Assembly: GCF_002744175.1 (NCBI RefSeq)
Contig: NZ_NKHF01000024.1
Span: forward strand, 28,576-92,575
Length of the DNA stretch: 64,000 nt
Reading direction: 5' to 3'
DNA from: Pseudoalteromonas piscicida
GTDB taxonomy: Bacteria > Pseudomonadota > Gammaproteobacteria > Enterobacterales > Alteromonadaceae
Numbering within the stretch: the stretch's first letter is position 1; every line of letters begins with the position of its first letter. A program made the translations under genes and the position numbers. The notes beneath the pieces were generated by a model. It saw nothing but the letters and a program-made list of their open reading frames with translations, was not told the DNA's origin and searched no databases. Shown one piece after another: positions 1 through 12,900 of this stretch.

Positions 1-193
1 ACATTTGCCAGAGGGGAACCCAGAAGAAACTGAATGATTTGGATAGTGCTTAACAGATGTAAACCGTTCTAATGTCAAGTTAAATGAGTTACGGCAATAC
101 TACTATTGCCACGAATCGATAAGTCACTACTAGGTTGGGCTGTACTGAGCGATTATCGAACAAGGTATGTGTTAAATTTAAAGAGGAATAAAT

Positions 194-808
194 ATGTCTA
201 CTGATCCGTATATTGGCTCAATGGGTGTCTTTGGTGGCGCTTTTACAATCAGAAACTTTGCGATGTGTTTAGGTCAGACAATGGCAATTTCACAAAACCA
301 AGCGCTTTTTGCCTTGGTAGGTACTATTTATGGCGGTGATGCGCGCACGACCTTCGCGCTACCTGATTTACGTGGTCGTAGCCCCGTAGGTCAAGGTGTG
401 CGCCCTGGTGGAATGGATTACCGTCAAGGTGAAAGACAAGGCACAGAGCAAGTAGCTATTGACATCCCTCATATGCCTGCGCATTCACACTCTGCAGTTT
501 TTACGCCTCTGGGTGGCTCAACCCCTGTTTCTGGCACTATGCAGGTTGCAACTAATGCGGCAAATACTGCTGAGCCGGACAGCGACTCATATATTGCACA
601 AAGTTCGGATGCTGCGTTCTTTAAGCCATCTTTCCAGCAAGCTTCGTTGACCGATATCAAAGGGTTAAGTGTCTCTGGTGGAGGTTCGGCGGGTGGAACC
701 GTTACTGTGACTAACACTGGCGGTTCAGTGCCTCTTACGGTTTTAAATCCAGTATTGCCGGTTAATTGGTTAATTGCAACAGAAGGTGTATTCCCGCCGC
801 GGAGTTAA
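194..808 (+). CDS. Phage tail collar domain protein (MdpB-like)
   Basis: 204-residue protein of the microcystin-dependent-protein / phage tail-collar family. The N-terminal collar domain is recognisable around residues 6-70, with the hallmark LPDLRGR at 56-62 and the following glycine-rich PVGQG. The rest is Gly/Ser/Thr-rich, and the C-terminus (VNWLIATEGVFPPRS) is the usual family ending. The start is set by the ribosome site AGAGGA a few bases upstream. No other phage structural genes are nearby, so this is the stand-alone chromosomal type whose role is unclear; such proteins are often grouped with large surface proteins, as here, where the next gene encodes a giant secreted protein. A hairpin terminator separates the two, so they are probably not one transcript. 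No signal peptide is visible. Confidence 0.82.
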   Translation: MSTDPYIGSMGVFGGAFTIRNFAMCLGQTMAISQNQALFALVGTIYGGDARTTFALPDLRGRSPVGQGVRPGGMDYRQGERQGTEQVAIDIPHMPAHSHSAVFTPLGGSTPVSGTMQVATNAANTAEPDSDSYIAQSSDAAFFKPSFQQASLTDIKGLSVSGGGSAGGTVTVTNTGGSVPLTVLNPVLPVNWLIATEGVFPPRS

Positions 809-817
809 CCAAACAAG

Positions 818-849
818 AAAGGATTGGCTGAACTAGTCGCCAATCCTTT
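818..849 (+). terminator. Intrinsic terminator after the tail-collar gene
   Basis: The 11-bp stem AAAGGATTGGC / GCCAATCCTTT encloses a loop of about ten bases and begins ten bases after the stop codon. The T-run is short, so termination may be partial. Confidence 0.65.
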
Positions 850-930
850 TGTAACCAATAGGTTACATTTTTTAGAAGATTATAATGAATAGGCTGTGTC
901 GATAAAGGCAGGCATCATCAGGAGAGAATA

Positions 931-3900
931 ATGAGATTAAGTCAGGTTGCTATCGCAGTTACTTCAGCAGGGGTGTCGGCGGCGTTGCTTTCCGGTGAGG
1001 TTTGGGCTGCGCAGCAAACGATCAACTACTCAAATGGGTCTGGATCCGGATTCAGTGAGGTAGAAACGGGTGACTCAAATACGGGTAACATGCCCTCAGT
1101 CACTTTAACCAGTGCAGGTCCTGTGACTTTGGTATTAGATGCGGGCACTAGCTCGGATAGTACTCCGTTTACAGGCTTAAATGATCTCGCGTTTGTGGCT
1201 GGCGTGGTTTACTCAAATACCATGCTTAGTGAGTTCAATGATCGTGGCTTCCGCTTTTATGAAAAATCCAGCATTAACTTCAGTTTCGACGAAATTACCT
1301 TTATGCAGGGGTCGGCCAGAGACTCAGATAAAACCTATCAACTCGTGTTGACCGGGTTTTCGGGTGGTACGCAGACCGTGACAGAAACTGTCACCTTGCC
1401 AAATGGAAATGATGCAAATTCTGGGTTACAGGAGCTCTTTACCCTGGCCTGGGGTACAGATTTTACTGATGCAGCATGGCAGGACGTTGATACTGTGACT
1501 ATGGCATTTACCCGTAGTCCGGGTTCTGACTCTCGTTACCTTATAAGAAGTATCAAGATTGATGACGCCGCAGTCTCTGACTCAACCGCGCCTACTTTTG
1601 TCAGTGCGAGCTCAACCCCTACTGACGATGCAACCAATGTCTCTGTTAGCAACAACATTGAGATTGCTTTTGATGAAAATATCGCACTCAATAGTGGCAA
1701 TATCACCATTCGTAATGTTACTGACAATAGTGACTTCGAAGTATTTGATGTGGCCACCGAAAGCGATGGCACAACCACATCACCAAGTGCTGGGCGCGTC
1801 AGTATCACTAACGACAAAGTCTATTTAAACCCTACCACTGATCTGACAGGTAATCGCACTTACGCCATCCGCATTGATGCAACAGCAGTCCAGGATTCAG
1901 CAGGAAATGCGTTCCTAGGGATCAGTGACGACACCACTTTTAATTTTAGTACGCCTAATACAGCGCCTGAGGTTGATTTGAACTCTGGCACCGGTGGTAA
2001 TGATAACACCGCCAGTTTTTCTGAAGGCAGTGGCGCGGTTAATATCGCGAGTAGCGCGTCTGTGACCGAAGCGGACAGTGATACACTAAAAACCATAACA
2101 ATTACACTGACCAACGATCAGGATGGGGCATCTGAAGGCCTTAATGTAACAGCAGCGGCGCAAAACGCACTGACGGGTGTGTCTGGCGCATCGGACATTA
2201 CACTTCAAGATACAATTTCTATTACCGGAGCCACTGCAACGGCTGCCGAAGTTGCTACCTTCTTGCAAGCTGTCACCTATAACAACACATCCAGTACGCC
2301 AAATGAAACGGCGCGTACAGTGACGGTTGTGATCAATGATGGCTCGACTAATAGTACAACTCGAACTGCAACTGTTAGTGTAAGCAATGCCACAGCGGCA
2401 TCATCGAGTGCAGCTGCATTTAATACCACCAATGGCACTAATCTTACACCCGCTATTACCTTTTCCAGCGAAGATGAAATGCTTACTATTGCTGATGCCA
2501 GCCATACCACAGGCTCTACGGCAGATGGTGGTGGCGGCACAGATATATTGTCAGTACCAACGGGTACTAATCTTGCAAACCTTACCTCATTAACCAACTT
2601 TGAGACACTTACACCCGACAGTGGAGCATCAATCACATTGACGGAGTCTCAACACGAATCATTTACCACCATAAATGGTGCGGGCACCAATCAATTCACG
2701 CTCAGTAGCGCTGATGGAAACGGTGTTATTTCAGCTGACAGTGACATTGAAACATACGTACTCGACGCGGCATTTTCGATCACTATGGGGAGCTCCGGAC
2801 AGAACATTACCGGTAGTAGTGGCAATGACACGGTTATTACCGGGGCGATAACCGCCACCGGGACACTCTCAGGTGGTAGCGGTACTGATGTGCTGCAAAT
2901 GGCAAACGGCTCTAATATTGCCAATGCCACTGTGAGTGGGTTTGAAACACTTACGGTTGAAAACAACTCCTCAGCTACTATGACGGAGGTTCAACACGAC
3001 ACCTTTAGCTCGATAACAGGTAGTGGTACTGAGAGCATTTTAATTGCTGTTGCCAACGATGGATTTACAGCATCCAGTGCGATTGAAGCGTACTTCTTAG
3101 GTCAGGCCAATACGGTCACTTTGGGTGCTGCGGGTCAGACGATTGTGGGTAGTAGTGGTAATGACACCATAGATGTTGGAACTTTCACCACAACGGGTAC
3201 GCTAAACGGCTCGAGTGGCACAGACACCATGGCGATGAGTTCGGGGGCAAATATATCCAGCTCAACTGTGGTGAACTTTGAGAATTTAACTTTGGCCAGC
3301 GGCGCTAGTGTGACACTTAGTGCAAGTCAGCCGTCTAAATTTGCTGGCACGATCACAGCTGCAGGCACTGAAACCATTAATATTGTAGGTAATGGCGACT
3401 TTACAACACTTGCCAATATAGAGAGTTTTTCTGTTGATGACGATTCGAGTAATAGCCGAACGGTTACGATAGCAGCTGGGGGCACGTCAGTAACAGCTGC
3501 GTCTTCCACAGATGCCGTCACGTTTAACGTTGGTACGCTTACATACACTGGTACGCTTACAGGTGAGGGTACAACAGCTGATACGCTATCAATGTCTTCT
3601 GGAGCAAATATATCTGGCGGGTCAATAGCGAATATCGTTAATTTGACACTGGTCAGCGGTGCTTCGGTCACAATGACGCCAGCACAGAACGCTGCATTTA
3701 CCGGCACTATTACTGCAACTGGATCAGAGACCATAAACATCAGTGGTGACGGCGACTTTACAACGCTAAATGGCATAGAAACTTATTCAGTAGGTGATGA
3801 CAATACCAATACTAGAACCATTACGGTCACCAATGCATCGGCTACCATAGATGCAACCTCTGGAACCGATGCAATTACGTTTGATATTGCTGGCAGTGCT

Positions 3901-6900
3901 TTTAATGGCTCGTTGGTAGGCGATCCTACAACTGGCGATACTGTGAGTGCATCAGATGGCGCGGATGTAAGTGGTGGTGGCTTTACTAATATCGGCACGT
4001 TATCGCTGGTCAGCGGGGCAACTGTGACGATTGATGCTGCTAATGTTGCAAATAACTTTACCTCGGCGATCACCGGTGCTGCGGGATCTGAAACACTAAA
4101 ACTAGTAGATGGCGGCACATTTAACTTCGCCAATACCAGTGTCTCTGAAGTCGAAAACTTGGCGATTGGAACCAACAGTATCTTCAATATTACGTTGACC
4201 GATAACTTTGATTCCAATGGTAACGCGGTTACGATTTCTAATGCATTCGGTAGTGCAATTACTAATGCTATTACACTCAATGCCAGCGCACTAAGCGGTG
4301 ATACCATTAATATGACCGCCACCGATTTTAATGGCAACGACACCATCAGCGGTGGTAGTGGTGCCGATACGATCCGCCCTGGTGGCGGTACCGACTCGAT
4401 GACGGGTAATGCAGGCAACGATAATTTTGTTGGTAGTGCGACGGATCTTAACGGAGATACCATTGCTGACCTAAGTATTGGCGATATAGTTACAGTAACT
4501 GGTGTAACTGGGCTGACAACAAGTAATGTACGCTTTAATGGCACGAGTGTACTTCAAATAGACACTAATGCCACCGACTTCAGTGCGGTTGAAATTTCAC
4601 TTAGCCTGACTAATGCACCGGGCAATAACTTAGGTTTTTCGGTAGCAGATAATAATGGCAACACCGAAATTACTTTCATTACTCCTAATGATGTCCCTGT
4701 ATTTAGCAATCTCAATGGTGGCGGGACATTTGTAGAAAATGGCTCGGCTGTAGTCATTGATTCTGACGTACTTGTTGCTGATACAGAATTAGACGCTTTA
4801 AATACCGGAGCGGGTAATTATGATGGTGCATCTTTAACCATCGCGAGAAATGGCGGTGCAGATAGCCAAGATGTGTTTGGTAATAATGGTTCGCTCGGCA
4901 CATTAACAGAGGGAAATACATTTACCTACAATGCAGCAACAGTTGGTACGGTAACAACGAATTCGTCTGGCACTTTAGTACTGACTTTCAATTCTAGTGC
5001 AACGTCTGCAATTGTAGACTCTGTGTTACAGAATATCACTTATCAAAATAGCTCTGAAGCTCCTCCTGCGTCTGTCACGTTAGATTTCACCTTCAATGAC
5101 GGCACTGCCAACAGCACAGGAACTAATCAGGCAACTATCAATATCACAGCGCAAAATGATGCGCCAACAGACATCAGTTTATCTAATACTACAGTGAATC
5201 AATCGGCAACAGGGGCCGGTGCAAATATTGGCATATTATCAACTAGTGATGTTGATACCAGTGATAGCCATACGTATTCTTTGGTAAGCGCAGGTTCAAG
5301 TGCAAGTGGTACGTGTAGTGCTGATACCGATAATGCCAGTTTCCAAATCAATGGCTCTATTTTAGAAACTCAGGCGGCTCTGAATGGCGGAACCTATGTG
5401 GTATGTTTGCAGACAAATGATGCCACTACGACATTCCAAAAAGCTTTTACAATAACAGTGAATGATGATGTTGCACCAGATGCACCATCGACTCCTGATT
5501 TAGACGCTGGTTCTGATACTGGGCCTTCTAACTCTGATAATATAACCAACGACACAACACCGACCCTTAGTGGTACGGCCGAAAGCGGCGCAACCGTTAC
5601 ACTTTACAGTGATCAGGTTGGTGGTGGAGCCACAGTCATTGGCACTGGGACTGCTACTGGCGGTAACTGGCAGATCACAACCAGTGCATTGACCGCAGGT
5701 CTGGTACATGGGATTTCTGCTAAGGCGACCGATGCGGATAGCAATGAAAGTACGTCTTCAGGTAGCCTAAGTGTAACTATTGACACAACAGCACCGAGTG
5801 CACCTTCTACTCCAGACCTTAGTGCAAGTAGTGATACCGGTTCATCAAACACTGATAATATCACCAACGATACGACCCCTACATTTACAGGTACTGGTAC
5901 TACCGGTGACACGGTAACACTCATTTCAAATGTAGATGGTACTGTAGGCAGTGCAGTGGTAAGCGGTGGAACGTGGACAATTACTAGCTCAGAGCTAACA
6001 TCAGGTGCTCAAACAATTTCTGCTCGGGCGACGGATACCGCTGGTAACACAGTAGACAGTGCAGGGTTATCGGTCACTATTGATACTAATGTCAGTGCTC
6101 CAACTATAACCACACCAATCGAAGGTGATGGCAAAGTGAATGCTGCGGAAGACAATGATGTATTAATCACCGGATCTGGTGCTGATGCTAATGTTACTGT
6201 CAGTGTCAGTATAACTGATGGGTCAGCAACACTGAGCCAAAATGTAACTTCTGATGGTAGTGGCAACTGGACTATCAGTGGCAGTGAATTTAATGTCAGT
6301 GGTTTTACAAATGGTGATTTAACGATCTCCGCTAGCCAAACCGACAATGCGGGGAACACCTCCAGTGCAGCCAGCACCACCATCACGTTAGATAATGCCG
6401 CGCCAAGTGCACCGTCTATCACCACCCCGATTGAGGGAGATGGACTGGTTAATGCTGCAGAAGACGCGGATGTGTTGATCGCTGGAACCGGCGCGGAAGC
6501 GGGGAACAGCGTCACGGTAACCATCCACGATGGTGCCAATAGCTTAAGCCGCACCGTCACCGCGGATAACACCGGTGCGTGGACCATCAGCGGCAGTGAA
6601 TTTGATGTTAGCACCTTTAATAACGGCACGTTAACGGTCTCTGCTAGCCAAAGTGATTCGGCAGGTAACACCTCCAGTACAGCCAGCACCACGATTACGC
6701 TAGATAATGCCGCGCCAAGTGCACCATCTATTACCACCCCGATTGAGGGAGATGGACTGGTAAATGCTGCGGAAGACGCGGATGTGTTGATCGCTGGAAC
6801 TGGCGCAGAAGCGGGGAACAGTGTCACGGTAACCATCCATGATGGTGCCAATAGCTTAAGCCGCACCGTTACTGCGGATAATACGGGCGGGTGGACCATC

Positions 6901-9900
6901 AGTGGCAGCGAATTTGATGTTAGTACCTTTAATAACGGCACGTTAACGGTCTCTGCTAGCCAAAGTGATTCGGCAGGTAACACCTCCAGTGCTGCCAGCA
7001 CCACCATTACGCTAGACAATGCCGCGCCAAGTGCACCGTCTATTACCACCCCTATTGAAGGCGATGGACTGGTGAACGCCGCAGAAGACGCGGATGTGTT
7101 GATCGCCGGAACTGGCGCAGAGGCGGGGAACAGTGTTACGGTAACCATTCATGATGGCGCCAATAGCTTAAGCCGCACGGTCACCGCGGATAACACCGGT
7201 GCGTGGACCATCAGCGGCAGCGAGTTTGATGTTAGCACCTTTAATAACGGCACGTTAACGGTCTCTGCTAGCCAAAGTGATTCGGCAGGTAACACCTCCA
7301 GTGCTGCTAGCACCACCGTCACGTTAGATAATGCCGCGCCAAGTGCACCGTCTATCACCACCCCGATTGAAGGCGATGGACTGGTGAACGCCGCAGAAGA
7401 CGCGGATGTGTTGATCGCCGGAACTGGCGCAGAGGCGGGGAACAGTGTCACGGTAACCATCCATGATGGTGCCAATAGCTTAAGCCGCACGGTTACTGCA
7501 GATAATACGGGCGCGTGGACCATCAGCGGCAGCGAGTTTGATGTTAGCACCTTTAATAACGGCACCTTGACGGTGTCTGCTAGCCAAAGTGATTCGGCAG
7601 GTAACACCTCCAGTGCTGCCAGCACCACCATCACGTTAGATAATGCTGCGCCAAGTGCACCGTCTATCACCACCCCGATTGAAGGCGATGGGCTGGTGAA
7701 CGCCGCAGAAGATGCGGATGTGTTGATCGCTGGAACTGGCGCAGAGGCGGGGAACAGCGTCACGGTAACCATCCACGATGGCGCCAATAGCTTAAGCCGC
7801 ACGGTCACTGCGGATAACACCGGTGCGTGGACCATCAGTGGCAGCGAATTTGATGTTAGTACCTTTAATAACGGCACCTTGACGGTCTCCGCTAGCCAAA
7901 GTGATTCGGCAGGTAACACCTCCAGTGCTGCCAGCACCACCATCACGTTAGATAACGCTGCGCCAAGTGCACCGTCTATTACCACCCCGATTGAAGGCGA
8001 TGGACTGGTGAACGCCGCAGAAGACGCGGATGTGTTGATCGCTGGAACTGGCGCAGAGGCGGGGAACAGCGTCACGGTAACCATTCATGATGGCGCCAAT
8101 AGCTTAAGCCGCACCGTTACTGCGGATAATACGGGCGGGTGGACCATCAGCGGCAGCGAGTTTGATGTTAGCACCTTTAATAACGGCACCTTGACGGTGT
8201 CTGCAAGCCAAAGCGATAGCGCGGGTAACACCTCCAGTGCTGCCAGCACTACGATTACGTTAGATAATGCCGCGCCAAGTGCGCCGTCTATTACCACCCC
8301 GATTGAAGGCGATGGTGTTGTTAATGCTGCAGAAGACGCGGATGTGTTGATCGCCGGAACTGGCGCAGAGGCGGGGAACAGCGTCACGGTAACCATTCAC
8401 GATGGCGCCAATAGCTTAAGCCGCACGGTTACCGCGGATAATACGGGCACATGGACCATCAGTGGCAGTGAGTTTGATGTTAGCACCTTTAATAACGGCA
8501 CCTTGACGGTCTCTGCTAGCCAAAGTGATTCGGCAGGTAACACCTCCAGTGCTGCTAGCACCACCATCACGCTAGACAATGCCGCACCAAGTGCACCGTC
8601 TATTACCACTCCGATTGAGGGAGATGGACTGGTGAACGCCGCAGAAGACGCGGATGTGTTGATCGCCGGAACTGGTGCGGAAGCGGGGAACAGCGTCACG
8701 GTAACCATTCATGATGGCGCCAATAGCTTAAGCCGCACGGTCACCGCGGATAACACCGGTGCGTGGACCATCAGTGGCAGTGAGTTTGATGTTAGCACCT
8801 TTAATAACGGCACCTTGACGGTGTCTGCTACTCAAACGGATAGTGCGGGGAACACCTCCAGTGCTGCCAGCACCACGGTTACGTTAGATAACGCCGCGCC
8901 AAGTGCACCGTCTATCACCACTCCGATTGAAGGCGATGGACTGGTGAACGCCGCAGAAGACGCGGATGTGTTGATCGCCGGAACCGGCGCGGAAGCGGGG
9001 AACAGCGTCACGGTAACTATTCACGATGGCGCCAATAGCTTAAGCCGCACGGTCACCGCGGATAACACCGGTGCGTGGACCATCAGCGGCAGCGAGTTTG
9101 ATGTTAGCACCTTTAATAACGGCACCTTGACGGTGTCTGCTAGCCAAAGTGATTCGGCAGGTAACACCTCCAGTGCTGCCAGCACCACCATTACACTAGA
9201 TAATGCCGCGCCAAGTGCACCGTCTATTACCACCCCGATTGAAGGCGATGGTGTTGTTAATGCTGCAGAAGACGCGGATGTGTTGATCGCTGGAACTGGT
9301 GCGGAAGCGGTGAACAGTGTCACGGTAACCATCCACGATGGCGCCAATAGCTTAAGCCGCACGGTTACCGCGGATAATACGGGCGCATGGACCATCAGTG
9401 GCAGCGAGTTTGATGTTAGCACCTTTAATAACGGCACCTTGACGGTGTCTGCAAGCCAAAGCGATAGCGCGGGTAACACTTCCAGTGCTGCCAGCACTAC
9501 GATTACGTTAGATAATGCCGCGCCAAGTGCGCCGTCTATCACCACTCCGATTGAGGGAGATGGACTGGTGAACGCTGCAGAAGACGCGGATGTGTTGATC
9601 GCCGGAACTGGCGCGGAAGCGGGGAACAGCGTCACGGTAACCATCCACGATGGTGCCAATAGCTTGAGTCGCACGGTTACCGCGGATAATACGGGCGCGT
9701 GGACCATCAGCGGCAGCGAGTTTGATGTTAGCACCTTTAATAACGGCACCTTGACGGTGTCTGCAAGCCAAAGCGATAGCGCGGGTAACACCTCCAGTGC
9801 AGCCAGCACTACGATTACGTTAGATAATGCCGCGCCAAGCGCGCCGTCTATTACCACCCCGATTGAAGGTGACGATGTTGTTAATGCTGCAGAAGACGCG

Positions 9901-12900
9901 GATGTGTTGATCGCCGGAACTGGCGCGGAAGCGGACGCGAGCGTCACGGTAACCATTCATGATGGCGCCAATAGCTTAAGCCGCACGGTTACCGCGGATA
10001 ATACGGGCACATGGACCATCAGTGGCAGTGAGTTTGATGTTAGCACCTTTAATAACGGCACGTTAACGGTCTCTGCTAGCCAAAGTGATTCGGCAGGTAA
10101 CACCTCCAGTGCTGCTAGCACCACCATCACGCTAGACAATGCCGCGCCAAGTGCGCCGTCTATCACAACCCCGATTGAGGGAGATGGACTGGTGAATGCC
10201 GCAGAAGACGCGGATGTGTTGATCGCCGGAACTGGCGCGGAAGCGGATGCGAGCGTCACGGTAACCATTGATGATGGTGCCAATAGCTTGAGTCGCACCG
10301 TTACTGCGGATAATACCGGTGCCTGGACCATCAGCGGCAGCGAATTTGATGTTAGTACCTTTAATAACGGCACCTTGACGGTGTCTGCTAGCCAAAGTGA
10401 TTCGGCAGGTAACACCTCCAGTGCAGCCAGCACTACGATTACGTTAGATAATGCCGCGCCAAGTGCGCCGTCTATCACCACTCCGATTGAGGGAGATGGA
10501 CTGGTGAACGCTGCAGAAGACGCGGATGTGTTGATCGCCGGAACTGGCGCGGAAGCGGATGCGAGCGTCACGGTAACCATTGATGATGGCGCCAATAGCT
10601 TAAGCCGCACGGTCACCGCGGATAACACCGGTGCCTGGACCATCAGCGGCAGCGAGTTTGACGTTAGCACCTTTAATAACGGCACCTTGACGGTGTCTGC
10701 TAGCCAAAGTGATTCGGCAGGTAACACCTCCAGTGCCGCCAGCACCACCATTACGCTAGACAATGCTGCGCCAAGTGCACCGTCTATCACCACCCCGATT
10801 GAGGGAGATGGACTGGTGAACGCTGCAGAAGACGCGGATGTGTTGATCGCCGGAACTGGCGCAGAGGCGGGGAACAGCGTCACGGTAACCATCGATGATG
10901 GCGCCAATAGCTTAAGCCGCACGGTTACCGCGGATAACACCGGTGCGTGGACCATCAGCGGCAGCGAGTTTGATGTTAGCACCTTTAACAACGGCACGTT
11001 AACAGTGTCTGCTACTCAAACCGATAGTGCGGGGAACGCCTCTAGCGCAGGCTCAACCACCATCACCCTAGACAATTCAGCTCCAAGTGCATTAAGTATC
11101 ACAACTCCAATTGAAGGCGACGACTTAATAAATGAAACTGAAGATAGCGATGTATTGATTGAAGGAAGCGGTGCAGAAGCGCAAAACAGTGTAACAGTCA
11201 CAATTGATGATGGTGTGAATAGCTTAAGTCGAACGGTCACTGCGGATAACACCGGTGCCTGGACCATTAGTGGCAGCGAGTTTGATGTTAGCACCTTTAC
11301 TAATGGCACCTTAACGGTAACTGCGTCACAAAGTGATGCATCCGGTAATACATCTAGTTCAGCCAATACGACTGTTACACTAGATAATTCAGCACCAGAG
11401 GGTATAACAGCCTCAATTGATCAAGAGTTGATTAACGCAGACAATGAAACGTCATTTAGTTTCACATTAACTGGATTAGAGTCAACAGGGAGTTTCACTT
11501 ACGAGATATCTGACGGAAATACTTCAGTAACGAGTTCAAGTGCTATTGAAATCACGAGCACAACACAGCAAGAAACGGATATTGATGTTACCTCTTTAGG
11601 CGAAGGAACACTTACACTTTCGGTTATAGTTAGTGACGATGTTGGTAATAATAGCGACACGGTAACTGATACAGTGACTAAGAAATATAATGTCGCTCCG
11701 GTATTGTCTGGCTCTCCTGATACTAGTGTAGATGAAGATAGTGTTTATGACTTCACGCCAACATTAACAGATTCGGATACCGATGATACTCACACTTATA
11801 GTATCGTGAACAAACCTGATTGGGCTGAATTTGATACACAAACAGGTCAACTGACAGGTACGCCTGAAGACTCGGATGTCGGAACTACTTCTGATATTGA
11901 GATATCAGTTACTGATGGAACGGATAGTGACACCCTAGCAGCATTTAGTATTGAGGTAGTCAATACTAATGATGCGCCAATAGGACAAGATGTCAGCTTT
12001 ACTATTGATGAAGGGGGATCCTTATCCAAAGATTCTGAAAATGGATTACTATCTCTTGCAAGTGATGATGATCTCGACTCTAACGACAGTCTCACTGTTG
12101 TAAAAGATACAGACCCGCAATATGGTACATTGACGCTCAATGCTGATGGTAGCTTTGAATACATTCATAGTGGCGGTGAGGATAGTACAGATAGTTTCAC
12201 ATATCGTGTTGAAGATAGTGTGAATGCAAGCTCACCAATCTACACCGTGACTATCAACACCACTGCGATTGAAGACGCCCCAACAGCGGTAAATGATACG
12301 CTAACAACGTTGGAAGATGCGTCTAATTCAGTCAATGTGCTATTAAATGACAGTGACCCTGAAAATAACATGGTTGCATCGTCTGTCACAATCAAAACTC
12401 AGCCAACGAAAGGGCAATTGAGTGTAACTAACGGTGTAGTTACCTTTACTCCAACTGCAAATGCCAATGGTGAAGATTCGTTTACTTATACGGTGAAGGA
12501 TTCAACGCAGGCTGAGTCGAATGAGGCAACAGTCAGCATCAATATTACACCGGTAAATGACTTACCAGTAGCGGCAAACTTTACGCCAAATATTGATGAA
12601 GATACCGCGACATCAGCGTTGGCAGTACGAGCAAGTGCAACAGATGTAGAGGATACAAACCCTACAGGTACCATAACTCTAGAGTCACAACCTACAATTG
12701 GTCAGGCAGAAGTTGACCTTGACAATGGCACCATTACTTACACGCCAAATGCGAACGAAACCGGTAGTGACAGCTTTACTTATTCGATTCTAGATAGTGA
12801 AGGTGGAAAGTCGAATATTGCGACCATTTCCGTAAACATAGGTGCAGTAAACGATAGACCTATCGCAGCTAATGATGAGGTGACGACAGAAGAAGATACC

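Noticed and set aside
2..37. Possible tail of a gene ending at 37 (reads ...HLPEGNPEETE then TGA)
   Set aside because: Only eleven codons are visible, too few to tell coding from chance.
6009..10997. Long open frames on the minus strand of the repeat array (up to 379 codons)
   Set aside because: They repeat with the same 312-bp period as the sense gene, lack ribosome sites and read as low-complexity Ala/Val/Ser. They are shadows of codon bias in the tandem array.
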